Shown: positions 1 through 11,236, counted from the first letter of the stretch. The stretch: 64,000 bases of DNA from Daphnia carinata (GCF_022539665.2 NC_081335.1:2852001-2916000); one strand, 5' to 3'. Numbers and translations: made by a program. The notes: a model not told the origin generated them from the sequence alone.

Positions 1-2369
1 TGAAAAATAAAAATAAATAATTTTCGATTCTGTAACTTATTTGTTTATGTGTCGTAGATATCACAATGTTGTTAGCTGCATTGTGGTCAGGGCTGGGTCA
101 GAGTACGATACAAAATTGGACTAGTGTCTGACGTCAATCTGCATGCTGCCAAGAAAAGAATTGCACAATGTCTGCTCATTAGAGGGTGGTGGAGGTAAGG
201 TGATTGAACTAATTTGGTTATTGGCATGCAAAACTCTTTGAATAGCGATCAATGTAGTCGATCTTTCACATACATACATGGGAATATTTTGTACAATATC
301 TCTTACTGAAAAATAAATTCGTAAGAAATTTTGAACAAATTATTTTTGTACTAGGAATGTTGCTCAGTTTTCATTTTTTTTTAACTCTTTATTTACCGCT
401 CGACCTACGAAGCAAATGGGTAAATATTACTGCATGCACATTTTTAATATGTGGGAAAAAAGTTCAACTTGGTTCGCAGACGAATTACAGCAAGAAGGAT
501 GAGGCAACAGCTTACTTACAGGTTGATCTAGACCTCGTTTTTGTTTACTTAGTACGAAATCAACCTGTTTTTCTTAGACCAGCATTTCCCCTCACTTTCA
601 TCAATGAAATTATTCACTTTTCGTAAACATGCCAACATATGTGCTGAGTGGCAGACCGTTTTACTTCAATTTTCATTCGTTGTTGAAGTATTTATTGGCT
701 CAGCTCGTAGAAACCGAGAAAAGTTTTAAATGCGTTTGGCACAGCTAGTCACTGCATCGACGTTTTTAGCATTTTGAACTGATTTCAATCAACGTGCAAA
801 GATTACCCTTCTGGCTCATTGAGTTCCATTAGCACTGTCTGTTCAAAGCCCAACTAACACTGGCGGTTTTCAAAGCTACTTGTTTTGCCTAGTAAACATA
901 TCTTTTGTAATTGCCCCAGTTTGGAAAGATTTGAAAACTTTTCGATCCCCCCGTATCTTCTCCTTGTATTGGCTCATTTTGGCTCTGACTACGTCAAACA
1001 GTAATACTATGCAACCGACATTGAATGAGATGTAGGTTACCCATGCACTGGTTAACCTGCATCTCACAAACAAGGCAAACAAGTTACCCCCTTTTTTCGT
1101 AATGCTAGTCATAAACCGGTTAATTTGCATGCCACAAACGATGTATTTGTTTGTTTTTTGTGTCTTTTGCCTACTCATCGGTTTCATTGCAATGGACATT
1201 GTATTCCATTGACTACAAAAAAATCGTTTGCTTTTTGTGGTACGCCAGATATTACCGTTTTAAATTTTCAAAATATGGATCTCAGGGACGTTGATCCAAT
1301 TTTCTTTGTTTACGATAAGCATTAAGAGAAACCGGTCTTTTAAGTGATTCATTACGTAACAGTTCTTTTGAAGCCAAGGTGTCAAAGTACGTTTTGACGT
1401 TATTACCTTGGCGAACTGGCTTGGATAAAGCATACTATGCCAAGTAAATATTTTTATTTACTTGGCATAGTTTTAGTAGTAACCTACGATTGCAACTTTA
1501 GACTTAAATTTATAACTTTTTCTTTTCGTTTCGTATGATTTTGTTAACTGCAAAGATTGAGCACTCGATTGCTTGCTGGCCTGAAATAAGGCCGCCGTTC
1601 TCCAACGTTCAAAAACATGAATGTTGGTCAAATGCTATCTGCCAGTGAAAAAAAAAAAAAAAAAATTTCGCATTCTGGGATACCCAAATCTGGACGAGGT
1701 ATTTCGCGGTAAATAGCAATATGGTAATCTTTCGTTGGGTAGCTCCAAATCTATGCAGTTCTAATACTTTGAATATTTCTGCTAAAAATTCGTAGAATTT
1801 GTTTTGCGCATCAGAATAACTGTTAATAAAATGGGGCCAGCTGAATGTGGATCGTAAACACTGTAATTTTTCCTTTATGATACTGCTAAAATGTCTTATT
1901 AAGGTGTCTTTCATCAAATTTGTGAAAATTTTGATTTGTGCTACACACTGGAAAAGAAGAGGAATCCGATTACAAATCTAAAATATTTACAAAGATGTGA
2001 AGACAAATTTCGTTGATATAATTTTATTTTTGAAAGATTCAATACCGATTTTGAAACGCCTAAACTGAGTCGGATCCTATCAACAATTCCAATACAAAAA
2101 AAAGTAGCACAACTATTTTACCTCCTGCCCATGGTGATAAAAACCTGTTCCCGAATGTCCCGTACCAATAATAATAAGGTGCGGATATTCCAAAAACTTT
2201 TTTTTTCCTGCGCTCAATAATTTTGTGTTCGTAGAGCAACATTTAGCATATCCTAGTAGTCTTAATTTAAAGAAAGGCTTTTGAAAGAAAATCATTGCGC
2301 CCTTTGTGTACACACATAAAAAAGGATATAGCCAACGCCAGTTTGGCATCCAGTTAAAGAACACGCAAG
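1..2369. other. Intergenic AT-rich DNA, no gene recognised
   Basis: I see no exon chain or recognisable protein here on either strand. Open frames are short, run through homopolymers and mostly lack a good ATG. The only clear structure is the perfect hairpin at 1434-1471, listed separately. The right part is the 3' flank of the spectrin-like gene, which is read leftwards and stops at 2370. Confidence 0.6.
1434..1471. repeat. Perfect 17-bp hairpin with 4-nt loop
   Basis: Bases 1434-1450 (ACTATGCCAAGTAAATA) are the exact reverse complement of 1455-1471, separated only by TTTT. It is too short for a normal pre-miRNA and has no transposon-like flanks that I can see. It could be a MITE remnant or a small RNA hairpin. 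Confidence 0.7.
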
Positions 2370-4119
2370 TTAGTCTTTAATTTGAAACAGAAAGAGCAAA
2401 ACGAGTTGGTTGGATTGCTTCCGTTCAAATGCCCTTTCTTTCAAATTAGCCCAATGTTCGGACAGCTTTTGTATGCGCCCGTTAATTTCCTCTGCAAGAT
2501 GATGCCCTTTGGCCAGTTTTTGACCTGCTTGAATAACACGTTGTACATCAGGATCGTGGATTTGCATCGCTTGGAGAATAGCTTGGGTTTCTTTGATGAG
2601 AGCTCGAACTGTGTCAATATCCTTTCCACGACCGGCAATGACTTCGTGTTTCTTAGCTATCCAATCTTCTTCCATTTCTATTTCGTGGAAGAGCTGATAT
2701 GCCTTAAGAGAATCTCCCAACTTTCGTTGGCGCTCAGCCAAAAGAGGCGTAAGCCCGTCGAATCGCTTGACCACAGTTTCCTGTTAGTTTTAATCGTTCA
2801 ATTCACTGTTAACAATGATCTGAAGAAGTAATTGTCACTAACTATTACCTTTTTACTCAATATGGTTTTCAGGTCGAAATGTCCACATTCGGAGAACTGC
2901 TGAGCGGCTGTGACAATGATGTCAATGATGTCTTTGTGAGTTTTGATATCTCGCTCAAGAAGATTGTGCTCTTTAGTTAAAAGTTCCGCACTGGGCAAAT
3001 CGCTGCCAAAGTCCGGGCTTGATAGCGTAGCTTCAACTTCGGCAAGCCAAGCATTCATGTTGTCTACGCCATGGTTGAACTTCTCCAGTTGCCAGGCTTG
3101 AGACATGTGGATGCTTTTGAGTTCAGTGGCAGCCAAAAGGACTTCCCACATTTTGAGTACGTCAGTTAGGTGAGCTTGAATTCTTTATACGCACAATCAT
3201 AGGTGTGTTTAAGCAACTATGCATACCGAATGAGACAAGAAACAATCACGTACTTGGTGAGTACTTCAATGCGGTTCTTACGGGACATCACATCTTCCTC
3301 TAACTTTTTGTGGTTTTCCATTTTTTCATTCAAGTTTGTTGGACTTAAATGACCATCGTCCGACATCAAAACGATGGTTTCATTGATCCAGGTTTTCGTC
3401 GGGTGGCAATCTTTTTCGAATTGTTCTAAACGGAGGAAATCCTCAAGCAAACCGCGTAGTAATTTAGCCTCAGCTGCTACTGACTGGATGCTGGGCAACT
3501 TTTTGGCTTCGTCAGGTTGAACAACCTACCAGCCATTGTAAAAAAAAAAAAAAGTCAAGAAAAAATAACGAGCGAAATATTCAGGCACACAAACACGGCT
3601 TATTTTACCTCCGTAGGTTGGGCACCAGCCAACTCCTGGCTGAACATTTGACGTTTCAATGCCAGCTTCCGCATTCGCTGCCAAGATTGCTTCAGTTCCT
3701 GTGTAAAATTTTGGTTCTTTAAAAATCCAAGCAAGTTGGTGAATTCTAAAGTAATGGCAGTCCTGTTTACCTCTTTGCGGCGTCTAATAACAATATCTTC
3801 AGGGTGATTACCCTCAATAAGAAGATCTGCCAATTTCATTACTTCGTTGAAATGCCCTTCTTGAGCTGCAACTTCTTCGTTGAATTTCATGTATTTTTGC
3901 TTTAAAATCACTTGAGAATCATGCTCTGTCTTTAAGTCTTCTGGCCAGACGATGACTTCCTGTTTACCATCGATAGGGAAAGTCCATCAAAAAGAAAAAT
4001 CAATAGCTAAAAAAAATTACCTTGTAATTAATCCAAAACATCATTTGATCGCAGAGATGCTGAAATTCCGCGAACTGTTCCTGAGCAGCCACTTCCTTTG
4101 GCGATACAATTTCCCCCAT
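2370..4119 (-). CDS. Short alpha-spectrin-like protein made of spectrin repeats only
   Basis: Six exons on the minus strand give 464 residues: 4119-4021, 3959-3771, 3698-3609, 3525-3254, 3182-2849 and 2780-2370; all junctions keep frame. The product starts MGEIVSPKEV and consists of about four triple-helical spectrin repeats. The stretches MWEVLLAATELKS, HNLLERDIKTHKD and AAQQFSECGHFD match the alpha-spectrin pattern. Spectrins are long membrane-skeleton rods that cross-link actin. This product has no actin-binding domain, SH3, EF-hands or PH domain, and is roughly a fifth of normal alpha-spectrin length. After the last repeat (ERAFERKQ) the frame runs into an unrelated tail ending FLFQIKD and a stop, where a spectrin would go straight into the next repeat. 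The exon 4/5 join also seems to lack some residues of a normal repeat. It is probably a partial duplicate of an alpha-spectrin gene, either a small new gene or a decaying copy. Confidence 0.7.
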
Positions 4120-4953
4120 AGTTAATTAGGATCGTTCCTTTCTGAGGCGCAGTATTGGTGGCCACTACGCACACTAAAATACGACTTGATACTGAGGGCT
4201 CTACCAGTCTCTAAACAGCATAAAGACTCCCTGACGAGTATTTGCTACCGTCACAAAATTCTATAAATAAAAAGACAGATTGGAGAAGAACACAGGGGTA
4301 AGATCCTTTTGTTACGCGCTGCCAACCGATCTCTACTCGAGTTCTTTTTGTATTTGAACTAGAATTCTATCACTGGTTTTTTGTTATATCCTGCACAATA
4401 CTTATATCCCATGTTGTCTTTTTCGAGAAAGACTAGATGGTATCTCTTGAACCATTAGTCTAGCTTGGTATAGGTTACGAGGGGACCAGAGCGTTTCAGC
4501 CAACAAAGATGCTGAAACGGAATCGTGTCATTAGTTACCTGTCAGAAATATATCAGACTTTGAATAGCCTGAACATCTTGAAGTTCAACGACGTTTGCTA
4601 GTGCACTCAATCACTTTGGATAGCCTGACCTTGGCAATGTGATGGAGCTATGATTGGCATCAAGATCTTTTTCCTACGCCGCAGGGTAAAGTATCAACGT
4701 TAATGTACGCATTTTATTCCGTTTTTTATGCTTAAAGAATTGAAACTTGTTTTCTTTGTAGGTTATCTAAAGCAACTCTACTAGACGTTCTTCTAAATAA
4801 GGCGCCATGAAAGCATGTGGGTCTGGAGTGACACTGGTCGCGGTTGAAGATGCCGCCGAAGGTATAAAAGGAAGACGCATGTTGAGCGTAGATTCTTAGT
4901 GATTTGTGTAGTCCAATCGTCATCGCAGGGTTGGCTGGTTCTCTCCTTCAAAT
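4120..4953. promoter_or_regulatory. Divergent promoter region with TATA box for the esterase
   Basis: This interval separates two head-to-head genes. A good TATA box (TATAAAAG, 4862-4869) lies 85 bases before the esterase ATG and would place transcription start near 4893. No matching TATA is obvious for the spectrin-like gene on the other side. A small inverted repeat (AGACTA/TAGTCT) is present near 4430-4465. Confidence 0.55.
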
Positions 4954-7313
4954 ATGAATTTGCTTTCACTTCTCTGTCTTTTGCACATATGTTATTTAAC
5001 GGAACGCATGCCATTGGCGACAATTCCAAAACTTGGACAGGTGCGTGGGTCAAAAATGACCTCTGTGTCTGGCAGAATGTTCTACGCGTTTCGCGGTATT
5101 CCGTACGCACAACCACCGGTCGGAGAGCTCCGGTTTCGGGTAAGACTTTGTTTGAGGATTGAAATTTCGTTTTTTTGTACACTTAATTAATGTCAGTAAA
5201 ATCAAAATTACAGGATCCTGTACCTGTTAGCCCTTGGCTTGGAAAAACTTATGACGCAAGCCGAGAAGGCCCAACTTGTGTCCAGTTTCATGGGAACTTA
5301 CGGCTTGTAATAGGAGTGGAAGATTGTCTCACACTGAACATTTATACACACGATGTACGCTTACTTCTTGTAATGAAGTTAACAAAATTATTTAAAATAA
5401 TGGTGATCACCTGCAGCTCAATTCTACAGATAGCGGCAGGCCAGTAATGGTATGGATTCCGGGTGGAGCCTGGTACAAGGGTAGTGGTAATGGTGTGACG
5501 AATTTCTGGGGACCTGGCTACTTTCTTGATCGGAATGTAGTTCTCGTTTCAATTAACTACCGACTTGGCCCTCTAGGTAAAACTAGAACTATAATTCAGA
5601 ATTTCATTCGAACGTTTTGAAAATGTAATTTAATTCAGGTTTTCTAAGTACGGAAGATAGTGAAGCTCCTGGAAATTATGGACTCTTAGACCAGTCCATG
5701 GCTTTACGGTATTTTTTTTACAAGACATTTTACCAATGTTTAAGTCTTGACTATTTACCACAAAAACCGTTAAAAGATGGATACGTGACAACATTCGCTT
5801 TTTTGGTGGCAACCCTGACTCAGTTACAATTTTTGGCTGTAGTGCTGGAGCTGCCAGCGTCCATTATCATTTATTATCGCCCCATTCGAAGGGTAATTAT
5901 AAGGGCCTATTTTTTTTTCATTTGCTTATACTTATTTAAGCCTATAACTAATTTATGTTGTTTTGGCTTTCGTGGTTCTATATTCCAGGACTGTTTCATC
6001 GAGCCATCGCCCAGTCAGGCTCATCGCTCAATCCTTGGGCGCTAGAAAAATCTGTCGGATCCTATACAAGAAGACTTGGACAACATTTCAATTGTCCATC
6101 TTCAAACTCTAGTGAACTGGTAGCGTGTTTAAGAACAAAGCCAGCGAGGGACGTTGCCGGATTCCGGAGAAAAATTGAGGTACCATGTTTATAACGATAA
6201 CGTGGGGGCAACAGACACCCAAAAACTTTGTTTTCTTTGAATTTTTTTTATTCAAATTAAATTTCTATAACAGATTATGATCGAATATCCAATTGCATTT
6301 GGTCCTCGGATAGATTTTGAGAGGAAATCACCATTTCTTCCAGATGACCCACGGAACCTTATCAAACATAAGCGAATCAACTCAGTACCACTAATTACGG
6401 GCCTTAACAGTAATGAGGGCGCTTTGATTGTACTTAGTAAGATAATAGTAATCTTTTGATACTGCACTAATTAGTTCTTAATTGAGTTCGACATATTTTA
6501 TGAATTGCAGTGCTTCTTTCCAATAATGGTGAATTGCTCAAAAAATTCAACAAAGATCCTGTTAAATATCTCCGCCTCATTGTGAATGCAGATCATGTAA
6601 ACGACAAAATTGTTCAGCAAATAGCTAATCGCTATTTTGCTCTAGACAAGCCATTCCATCCGAAGCAGCTACCTAAACTAATTGAGGTATAGGATGCTGC
6701 TAAACTGTTACCTTTTTAAAAACTGGCTCACGTAAGTTTAAATGTGTGATTTCAGATATTTTCCGACTATGTCTTCTTCCAAGACATAGACGAATCAGTT
6801 CAATTGTTGGCAAAGTTCAGCGACCAGTCAACCTATTATTATTTGTACAGCCATCGCAGTCAACTTTCTTTGCAAAATGTTTTGGGAGTATCGTCTAGCA
6901 CAGATTTGAGTAAGAAAATATCATGTAATTTCTGTACACAGATGTTGCATTACTATGATTTTTTTTACATAGGCGGTAGTCACGTGGACGAACTTTTCCT
7001 TATGTTTTCCCACTTGGCACTTCCGCGCTTGCGATCTCTCCGTGATATTAAAGTGTCAAATATGTTGGTCGATTTATGGACAACGTTTGCGAAGAATGGG
7101 TAAAAAATTTAATGATGTTACGACTACAGGAATATTAGGATATTTTTTGAATGTAGGGTACCGCAAAGTGACCTCTTGTCTTCTGAGTGGATGCCTACTA
7201 AGGAAGACGAACCAAGATATCTTAGGATAGAAGCCGAACATCCATCCCTGGTGAATGAATCTATCCCATTCTACGAACGCATACAATTTTGGAAGCGAAA
7301 ACTTGGGAAATAA
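4954..7313 (+). CDS. Secreted type-B carboxylesterase (JHE/alpha-esterase-like)
   Basis: Eleven exons give a 546-residue protein: 4954-5139, 5214-5354, 5417-5576, 5639-5708, 5777-5892, 5989-6179, 6274-6436, 6511-6686, 6756-6909, 6973-7099 and 7157-7313; every junction keeps frame. The N-terminus ([15 protein letters not shown]) is a signal peptide, so the enzyme is probably secreted. Family marks in order are [19 protein letters not shown], the oxyanion-hole stretch WIPGGAWY, the nucleophile elbow GCSAGAAS, the acid region NSNEGA and the histidine region GSHVDEL. The Ser-Glu-His triad is therefore complete. The residue before the nucleophile is Cys rather than the common Glu. Length is normal for the family. 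It hydrolyses ester bonds of lipophilic substrates; the substrate (hormone, xenobiotic or lipid) cannot be read from sequence. A poly(A) signal AATAAA lies at 7391-7396. Confidence 0.88.
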
Positions 7314-7537
7314 AAAGTAAGGTTTCTGTATCAGGAGAACCCAGGAGATTGAGTTGAAAACAAGCAGGATAATCGAATCCCCTACGTTTAAATAAAAATG
7401 TATTTAAATTGCTGAACAAACTCATGCTCATGATTGAAAATAACGACAAACACTAAAATGGGAATCCCTTGGGTAAATACGGTAGGTAAAACGAATAAGC
7501 CCATTTTTTTTTATGTGGGCGTATTCCGAAAATGGAG

Positions 7538-7645
7538 TCTAGCATATTTGGTTGTTAATCCGACAACCACATAAGCTCAACGGTAGAGCGTATTACGATA
7601 ATTCCTGCACAAATGAAATGTAAAAGTCTCGTATAATTATAGTAC
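7538..7645 (+). repeat. tRNA-like repeat, copy 1
   Basis: This 108-bp stretch contains an A-box-like motif (AAGCTCAACGGTAGAGC) and recurs in reverse orientation at 14798-14906 with few changes. It abuts the hairpin MITE on its right. It looks like a tRNA-derived (SINE-type) repeat. No convincing B box or cloverleaf can be made, so it is not called a tRNA gene. Confidence 0.6.
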
Positions 7646-7650
7646 ATCGT

Positions 7651-7843
7651 TATGGCAATCCGTTTTACCCCCCCCCCCCCCCCCCCAAAAAAAAAAAAAA
7701 AAAAAAAAATATCGCCCTTTTTTTCCGTTTCACTGCTATCGCCATCTACCGGTCGATAGCAGTAAAACAAAAAGAAAGGCCGATATTTTTTTTTTTTTTT
7801 TTTTTTGGGGGGGGGGGAGGGGGGCTTAAAACGGATTGCCATA
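7651..7843. mobile_element. TA-flanked foldback MITE (Tc1/mariner-like ends)
   Basis: The element starts TGGCAATCCGTTTTA at 7653 and ends with its near reverse complement at 7841, with TA on both sides as Tc1/mariner target duplications would give. Almost the whole element folds on itself: a C run then an A run on the left face a T run then a G run on the right, and the centre (ACTGCTATCG / CGATAGCAGT) closes on an 11-nt loop. It has no coding capacity and would be mobilised in trans. The same end sequence occurs at 14722. Confidence 0.75.
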
Positions 7844-9169
7844 GATTGCATCAAACTTACCCATTCGGCAACTCAAGTGTAGATATGTTTTTCTTTGATA
7901 ATTATTTTATTTTGCTACTGTGCTTGGTAAACTGCAATCGTGCCCAATATTTTTGCCTATGCATTTTAGGTCTACTCTTAGGTGATCTATACATGATATT
8001 GTGTTTTAAAGTGATCTGCTTTCACAGCTACATTTCTGTGTTCTTTTCTGTTGATCTATGGTTCTGAATTGAGGCAAGTATATCTATTATGCTATGTCAC
8101 TAAGTACTATAGGGAAGGGAATAACTGAAGTTGATTGAGATCTATTCTGATTCCCCTGATATCCATCTCAACAGTTTTTATTTGCTTTTCAACATCCATT
8201 TCATAGTGGGACATGTGGCTTTGATTAATATTGCCATAAAGACTGCCGAAAATGGGTGTGGTACGGAGACCCAGAAATGGCATGAGTTCAACATCAAACA
8301 TGGATTAGGTCCTTTTTGGTTTTTTTGTCTATTGAAAAAGTATTTTTAATGCTATTATTTTGCATTCACAGAATTTTAGCGGGGGATCAAGTCAAGTCTG
8401 GAAGTCTTACAGGATGGAAGAGTGAGCCTACAGTTGAAAAAACACTGAGAGTGCATTACCATTAAGGTATGAGGTAAAGTAATAGAGTATGCACATTGTC
8501 TAATGAGCAGTACCATCTTGTGTAAATGAATCTTGTATAACAGCAATCCTTTATAGTTCTGTCACAGCTAGAAGCCTCAAATAATTCTGCTTCTCTTGCT
8601 AAAGAACAACTTGTCCTCTATGTTCAGAGTGTTGGTGAAGCTGGGTACTTAAATGACCCTAAAGATGTTGCACTTCGCTGGCATTGCAGCGATGAACATC
8701 ATACATGGACTCTTTAAGTATAAACGGAATTGTTTTCAAAAAATTTTGAATTTATGACGAAGCATTTCTCCTCCTTTTTGCCAACCATGTCTAATCTACA
8801 AAAAAAATTTATCCAATAGGAAAGGATTTTCAGCATACTGGGAACACAACTATCAACAATGCAACATTCTATGGGTGCTATTTTATCATTCAAGAGCCTT
8901 ATACAATGATTTTCATCTGCAATTTGTATGGCCTTTCCCAAGCTTCTGCCAGAAGTTGAATCTATGAGTCATGTAAGTCACATGAGCAACAATTGAGATG
9001 CTTAATGGTGTTGTTTTTCTTTTCTCAGTATAGGTCAATAGTAACATTGGATCTGAAAAGATTCTTGGTTGGGGCAAGACACTGAATAAATTGTAATGAT
9101 TGGATGGATGACATGACATTTCTATACTTCATTCGGATTCCCGAGACGGTATTTTATATTTAAAAAATT
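7844..9169. other. Mostly unassigned DNA with two coding-looking blocks
   Basis: No complete gene is visible. Two blocks on the plus strand (about 8381-8456 and 8551-8716) read like exon tails and are described separately. The rest is AT-rich with scattered stops in all frames. Confidence 0.4.
8551..8716 (+). pseudogene. Coding-looking exon remnant, family unknown
   Basis: After an acceptor-like site (CTTTATAG), the plus strand reads an unbiased protein-like stretch of about 55 residues (VLSQLEASNNSASLAKEQL, then YVQSVGEAGYLNDPKDV) ending HHTWTL and TAA at 8714-8716. A second block upstream near 8381-8456 reads LTGWKSEPTVEKTLRVHY followed by a stop. The intact amino-acid composition is unlike the surrounding noise. 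I cannot name the family or find a start. It may be a relic of an inserted gene or the end of a gene whose other exons I cannot see. Confidence 0.3.
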
Positions 9170-9328
9170 GAAGTGCATATCTGGGCTCCCTTCCTTTCCG
9201 TAGCCCCGTTTCCCCTTGACTCGTAATAAGCCCGTAGGGGGTCATGCCCCTACTGTACGGTATATATAAAAACAACATATACCGAGGTTTGGAGGGCTCT
9301 GGCCGGAAAGGGGACGTGGATGTCCGCT
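9170..9328 (+). repeat. Structured repeat, arm 1 of an inverted pair
   Basis: About 159 bases here reappear as the reverse complement at 13391-13547 with only a handful of differences. The arm contains small hairpins of its own: TAGGGG/CCCCTA around 9236-9253 and GGTATAT/ATATACC around 9260-9285. The two arms enclose about 4.1 kb rich in other repeats. No protein is encoded. It may be the end of a larger transposable element, or simply two copies of one dispersed repeat. Confidence 0.7.
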
Positions 9329-9600
9329 TAGTCCGATGATGTGTTCACGGAGGGCTCTGTGGCTACCCACAAATCCGAACTAAAGGTTAATCGCTCCTGT
9401 AAAAATGTTCCAAATCTTCAGCTCTTCTTCCGGCTTCTCTTAGCCAATCACCGGGTAATCTCCCCGGTGGGTCAACAAGGCAGTGTCTCCCCCTGCCTGG
9501 GTTGACGGCAACTTTTGAAAGGGTTATTGTGCCCTTTTAAAGTTGCAAAAATAATTGTATGTGCAGAGAATTGTCAATAAAATTTTTTTTATAAAATATT
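9329..9600 (+). repeat. Run of three strong hairpins followed by AATAAA
   Basis: Directly after arm 1 the sequence can fold into consecutive stems: CACCGGG (9449-9455) with CCCGGTG (9463-9469); GTCAAC..GGCAG (9471-9483) with CTGCC..GTTGAC (9493-9506); and GCAACTTT..AAAGGG (9508-9523) with CCCTTT..AAAGTTGC (9532-9546). An AATAAA follows near 9579. This part is absent from the 13.4-kb arm. It looks like a structured RNA or the terminus of a retroelement; I cannot name it. Confidence 0.5.
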
Positions 9601-9872
9601 TTTTACAAAATTTGTTTCTTTCATTGTCTGTGTTAGCTGTGTTCACACATTACATTTATCAACTTTTTTTTTTATTTAGCTAGCTCAATTCATCTTTATT
9701 GTTTTTGCAACCGTGAGGTATGCATTATTCCCATAGGTTTATCGTTTATCTGTAAGTATTCAATTATTATTTATTACACTTTTTGAATTCTTCAACTTAG
9801 ATTCAAGGAACAACGTGTAATACCTGCATATTTTTTGAAGTAATTTTATATTTGTATTTTATTTTACTCGTT
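9601..9872. other. AT-rich spacer
   Basis: Nothing recognisable is seen between the hairpin block and the tRNA-like cluster. Confidence 0.5.
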
Positions 9873-10280
9873 TGGGAACCGATCCCTAGACATTCAGCGT
9901 GCAACGCCGATGCTCTAACATTGAGCCACGAGATATATCTAAATATTTTATTATCGCATATCATATGTTATCGTCTAGGATGTTTATGCAGTCTTTCACA
10001 ACTATATGTTTATCTGTCTGTTGTTTTCATAAGGTCCATAGCTCTGTGGTAGAGCCTTTAGCTGCGATACCTGTTACCCTGGGTTCAAACCGCAGTAGAT
10101 GTATAAAAATGAAGCGATGTATGTAGAAAAGAATATTGCAGCATTTCAGATTTATTCTAAGTGTAAATGCAAGTCCGCAAGTGACTAGAAAAAAGCCAAC
10201 TTGACATTACATGATTCATGGCTCATTGGTAGAGCATCGGCTCGGTATGCCGAATATCTAATGTTCGATCTCTGGATGTA
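9873..10280. repeat. Cluster of three degenerate tRNA-like sequences
   Basis: Three stretches have tRNA-type internal promoter boxes. The minus-strand one (9935-9873) has GTGGCTCAATGTTAGAGC and GGGATCGGTTCCC. The plus-strand ones are 10033-10100 (TAGCTCTGTGGTAGAGC, GGGTTCAAACC) and 10212-10280 (TGGCTCATTGGTAGAGC, TGTTCGATCTC). None closes into a sound acceptor stem, so I treat them as tRNA pseudogenes or SINE heads. Confidence 0.55.
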
Positions 10281-10454
10281 AGACGTCTGTAGTTCAAATC
10301 CAAGTCTAGTATGTATAGCTGAATAATAAAAACAAAAGTATATAGTGTATAATCGTTTTTATTGTCCCTCCTTCCACCCACATATCCACCACTTTTACAT
10401 ACGTTTCAAAACACAATACACCACATACAGTACATACACAAATACACTTAAAAC

Positions 10455-10769
10455 TAACCCGTTGGCTGCCACGCCACCTATCTACAATAGCTACTGTCGC
10501 TATCAAAGGGATAGCGACCAAGGGGGCCGGGTGGGCCGGGCTGAGACGGTGATGAGACCTTTACGGAAATGCACATCCAAGGTCTACATCGCCGTCTCGA
10601 TCAAGGGATTCCCTCTGGTGCATTGCCTTTGGGGCCATTCGGCCAATCTTGGGCAGTGGCGCTGCTCCACCCCATGGCAGATAGACCATAGAGCAGAACA
10701 GCGCGGCCCGTCCCTGTCAAGCTACAAAAAAAAGGGGATCAAAGTGGGTGGGTGGCAGCCAACGGGTTA
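10455..10769. mobile_element. Non-autonomous TA-flanked inverted-repeat transposon
   Basis: ACCCGTTGGCTGCCAC at 10457 is matched by its near inverse (GTGGCAGCCAACGGGT) ending at 10767, and both ends are bordered by TA (10455-10456, 10768-10769). The 311-bp body is GC-richer than its surroundings and contains an internal hairpin GTCGCTATC/GATAGCGAC. No transposase is encoded. The ends and TA duplication fit a Tc1/mariner-type MITE. Confidence 0.7.
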
Positions 10770-10825
10770 ATTTGCAAGACATAATACAACATAAAACAAA
10801 ACACAACCATACCACGAAGACGAGG

Positions 10826-11236
10826 CGACCACGAGGTGACGAAGGGGCGATAGGGGAGGCGAAGGCGGCGTGGCCACGGGGCGAAGACGGCGCGATGGGC
10901 GAGGCGGAGACGGGATGACGGGCGAGGCGAAGACGGCGCGACCATGAGGCGAAGACGGCGCGACCACGAGGCGAAGACGGCGCGACCACGAGGCGAAGAC
11001 GGGGCGACTGGCGAGGCGAAGACGGGGCGACTGGCGAGGCGAAGACGGGGCGACTGGCGAGGCGAAGACGGGGCGACTGGCGAGGCGAAGACGGGGCGAC
11101 TGGCGAGGCGAAGACGGGGCGACTGGCGAGGCGAAGTCGGGATGACGGGCGATGCGAAGACGGGACGACGGGCGATGCGAAGACGGGACGACGGGCGAAG
11201 CGAAGACGGGATGACGGGCGTGGCGAAGATGAAGAA
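10826..11236. repeat. GC-rich minisatellite with 22-bp then 23-bp units
   Basis: GCGAAGACGG-type units repeat across about 410 bases. The GAAGAC word is spaced 22 bases at 10929, 10951, 10973 and 10995, then 23 bases at 11018, 11041 and 11064 onward. Later units vary (GCGATGCGAAGACGGGACGA). The long open frames on both strands are a by-product of the repeat, not proteins. Confidence 0.85.

Noticed and set aside
9290-9380. Possible hammerhead ribozyme (TCCGATGATGTG and GGAAAGG words near the structured repeat)
   Set aside because: The core CTGATGA is not intact and no three-stem layout with a GAAA could be placed.
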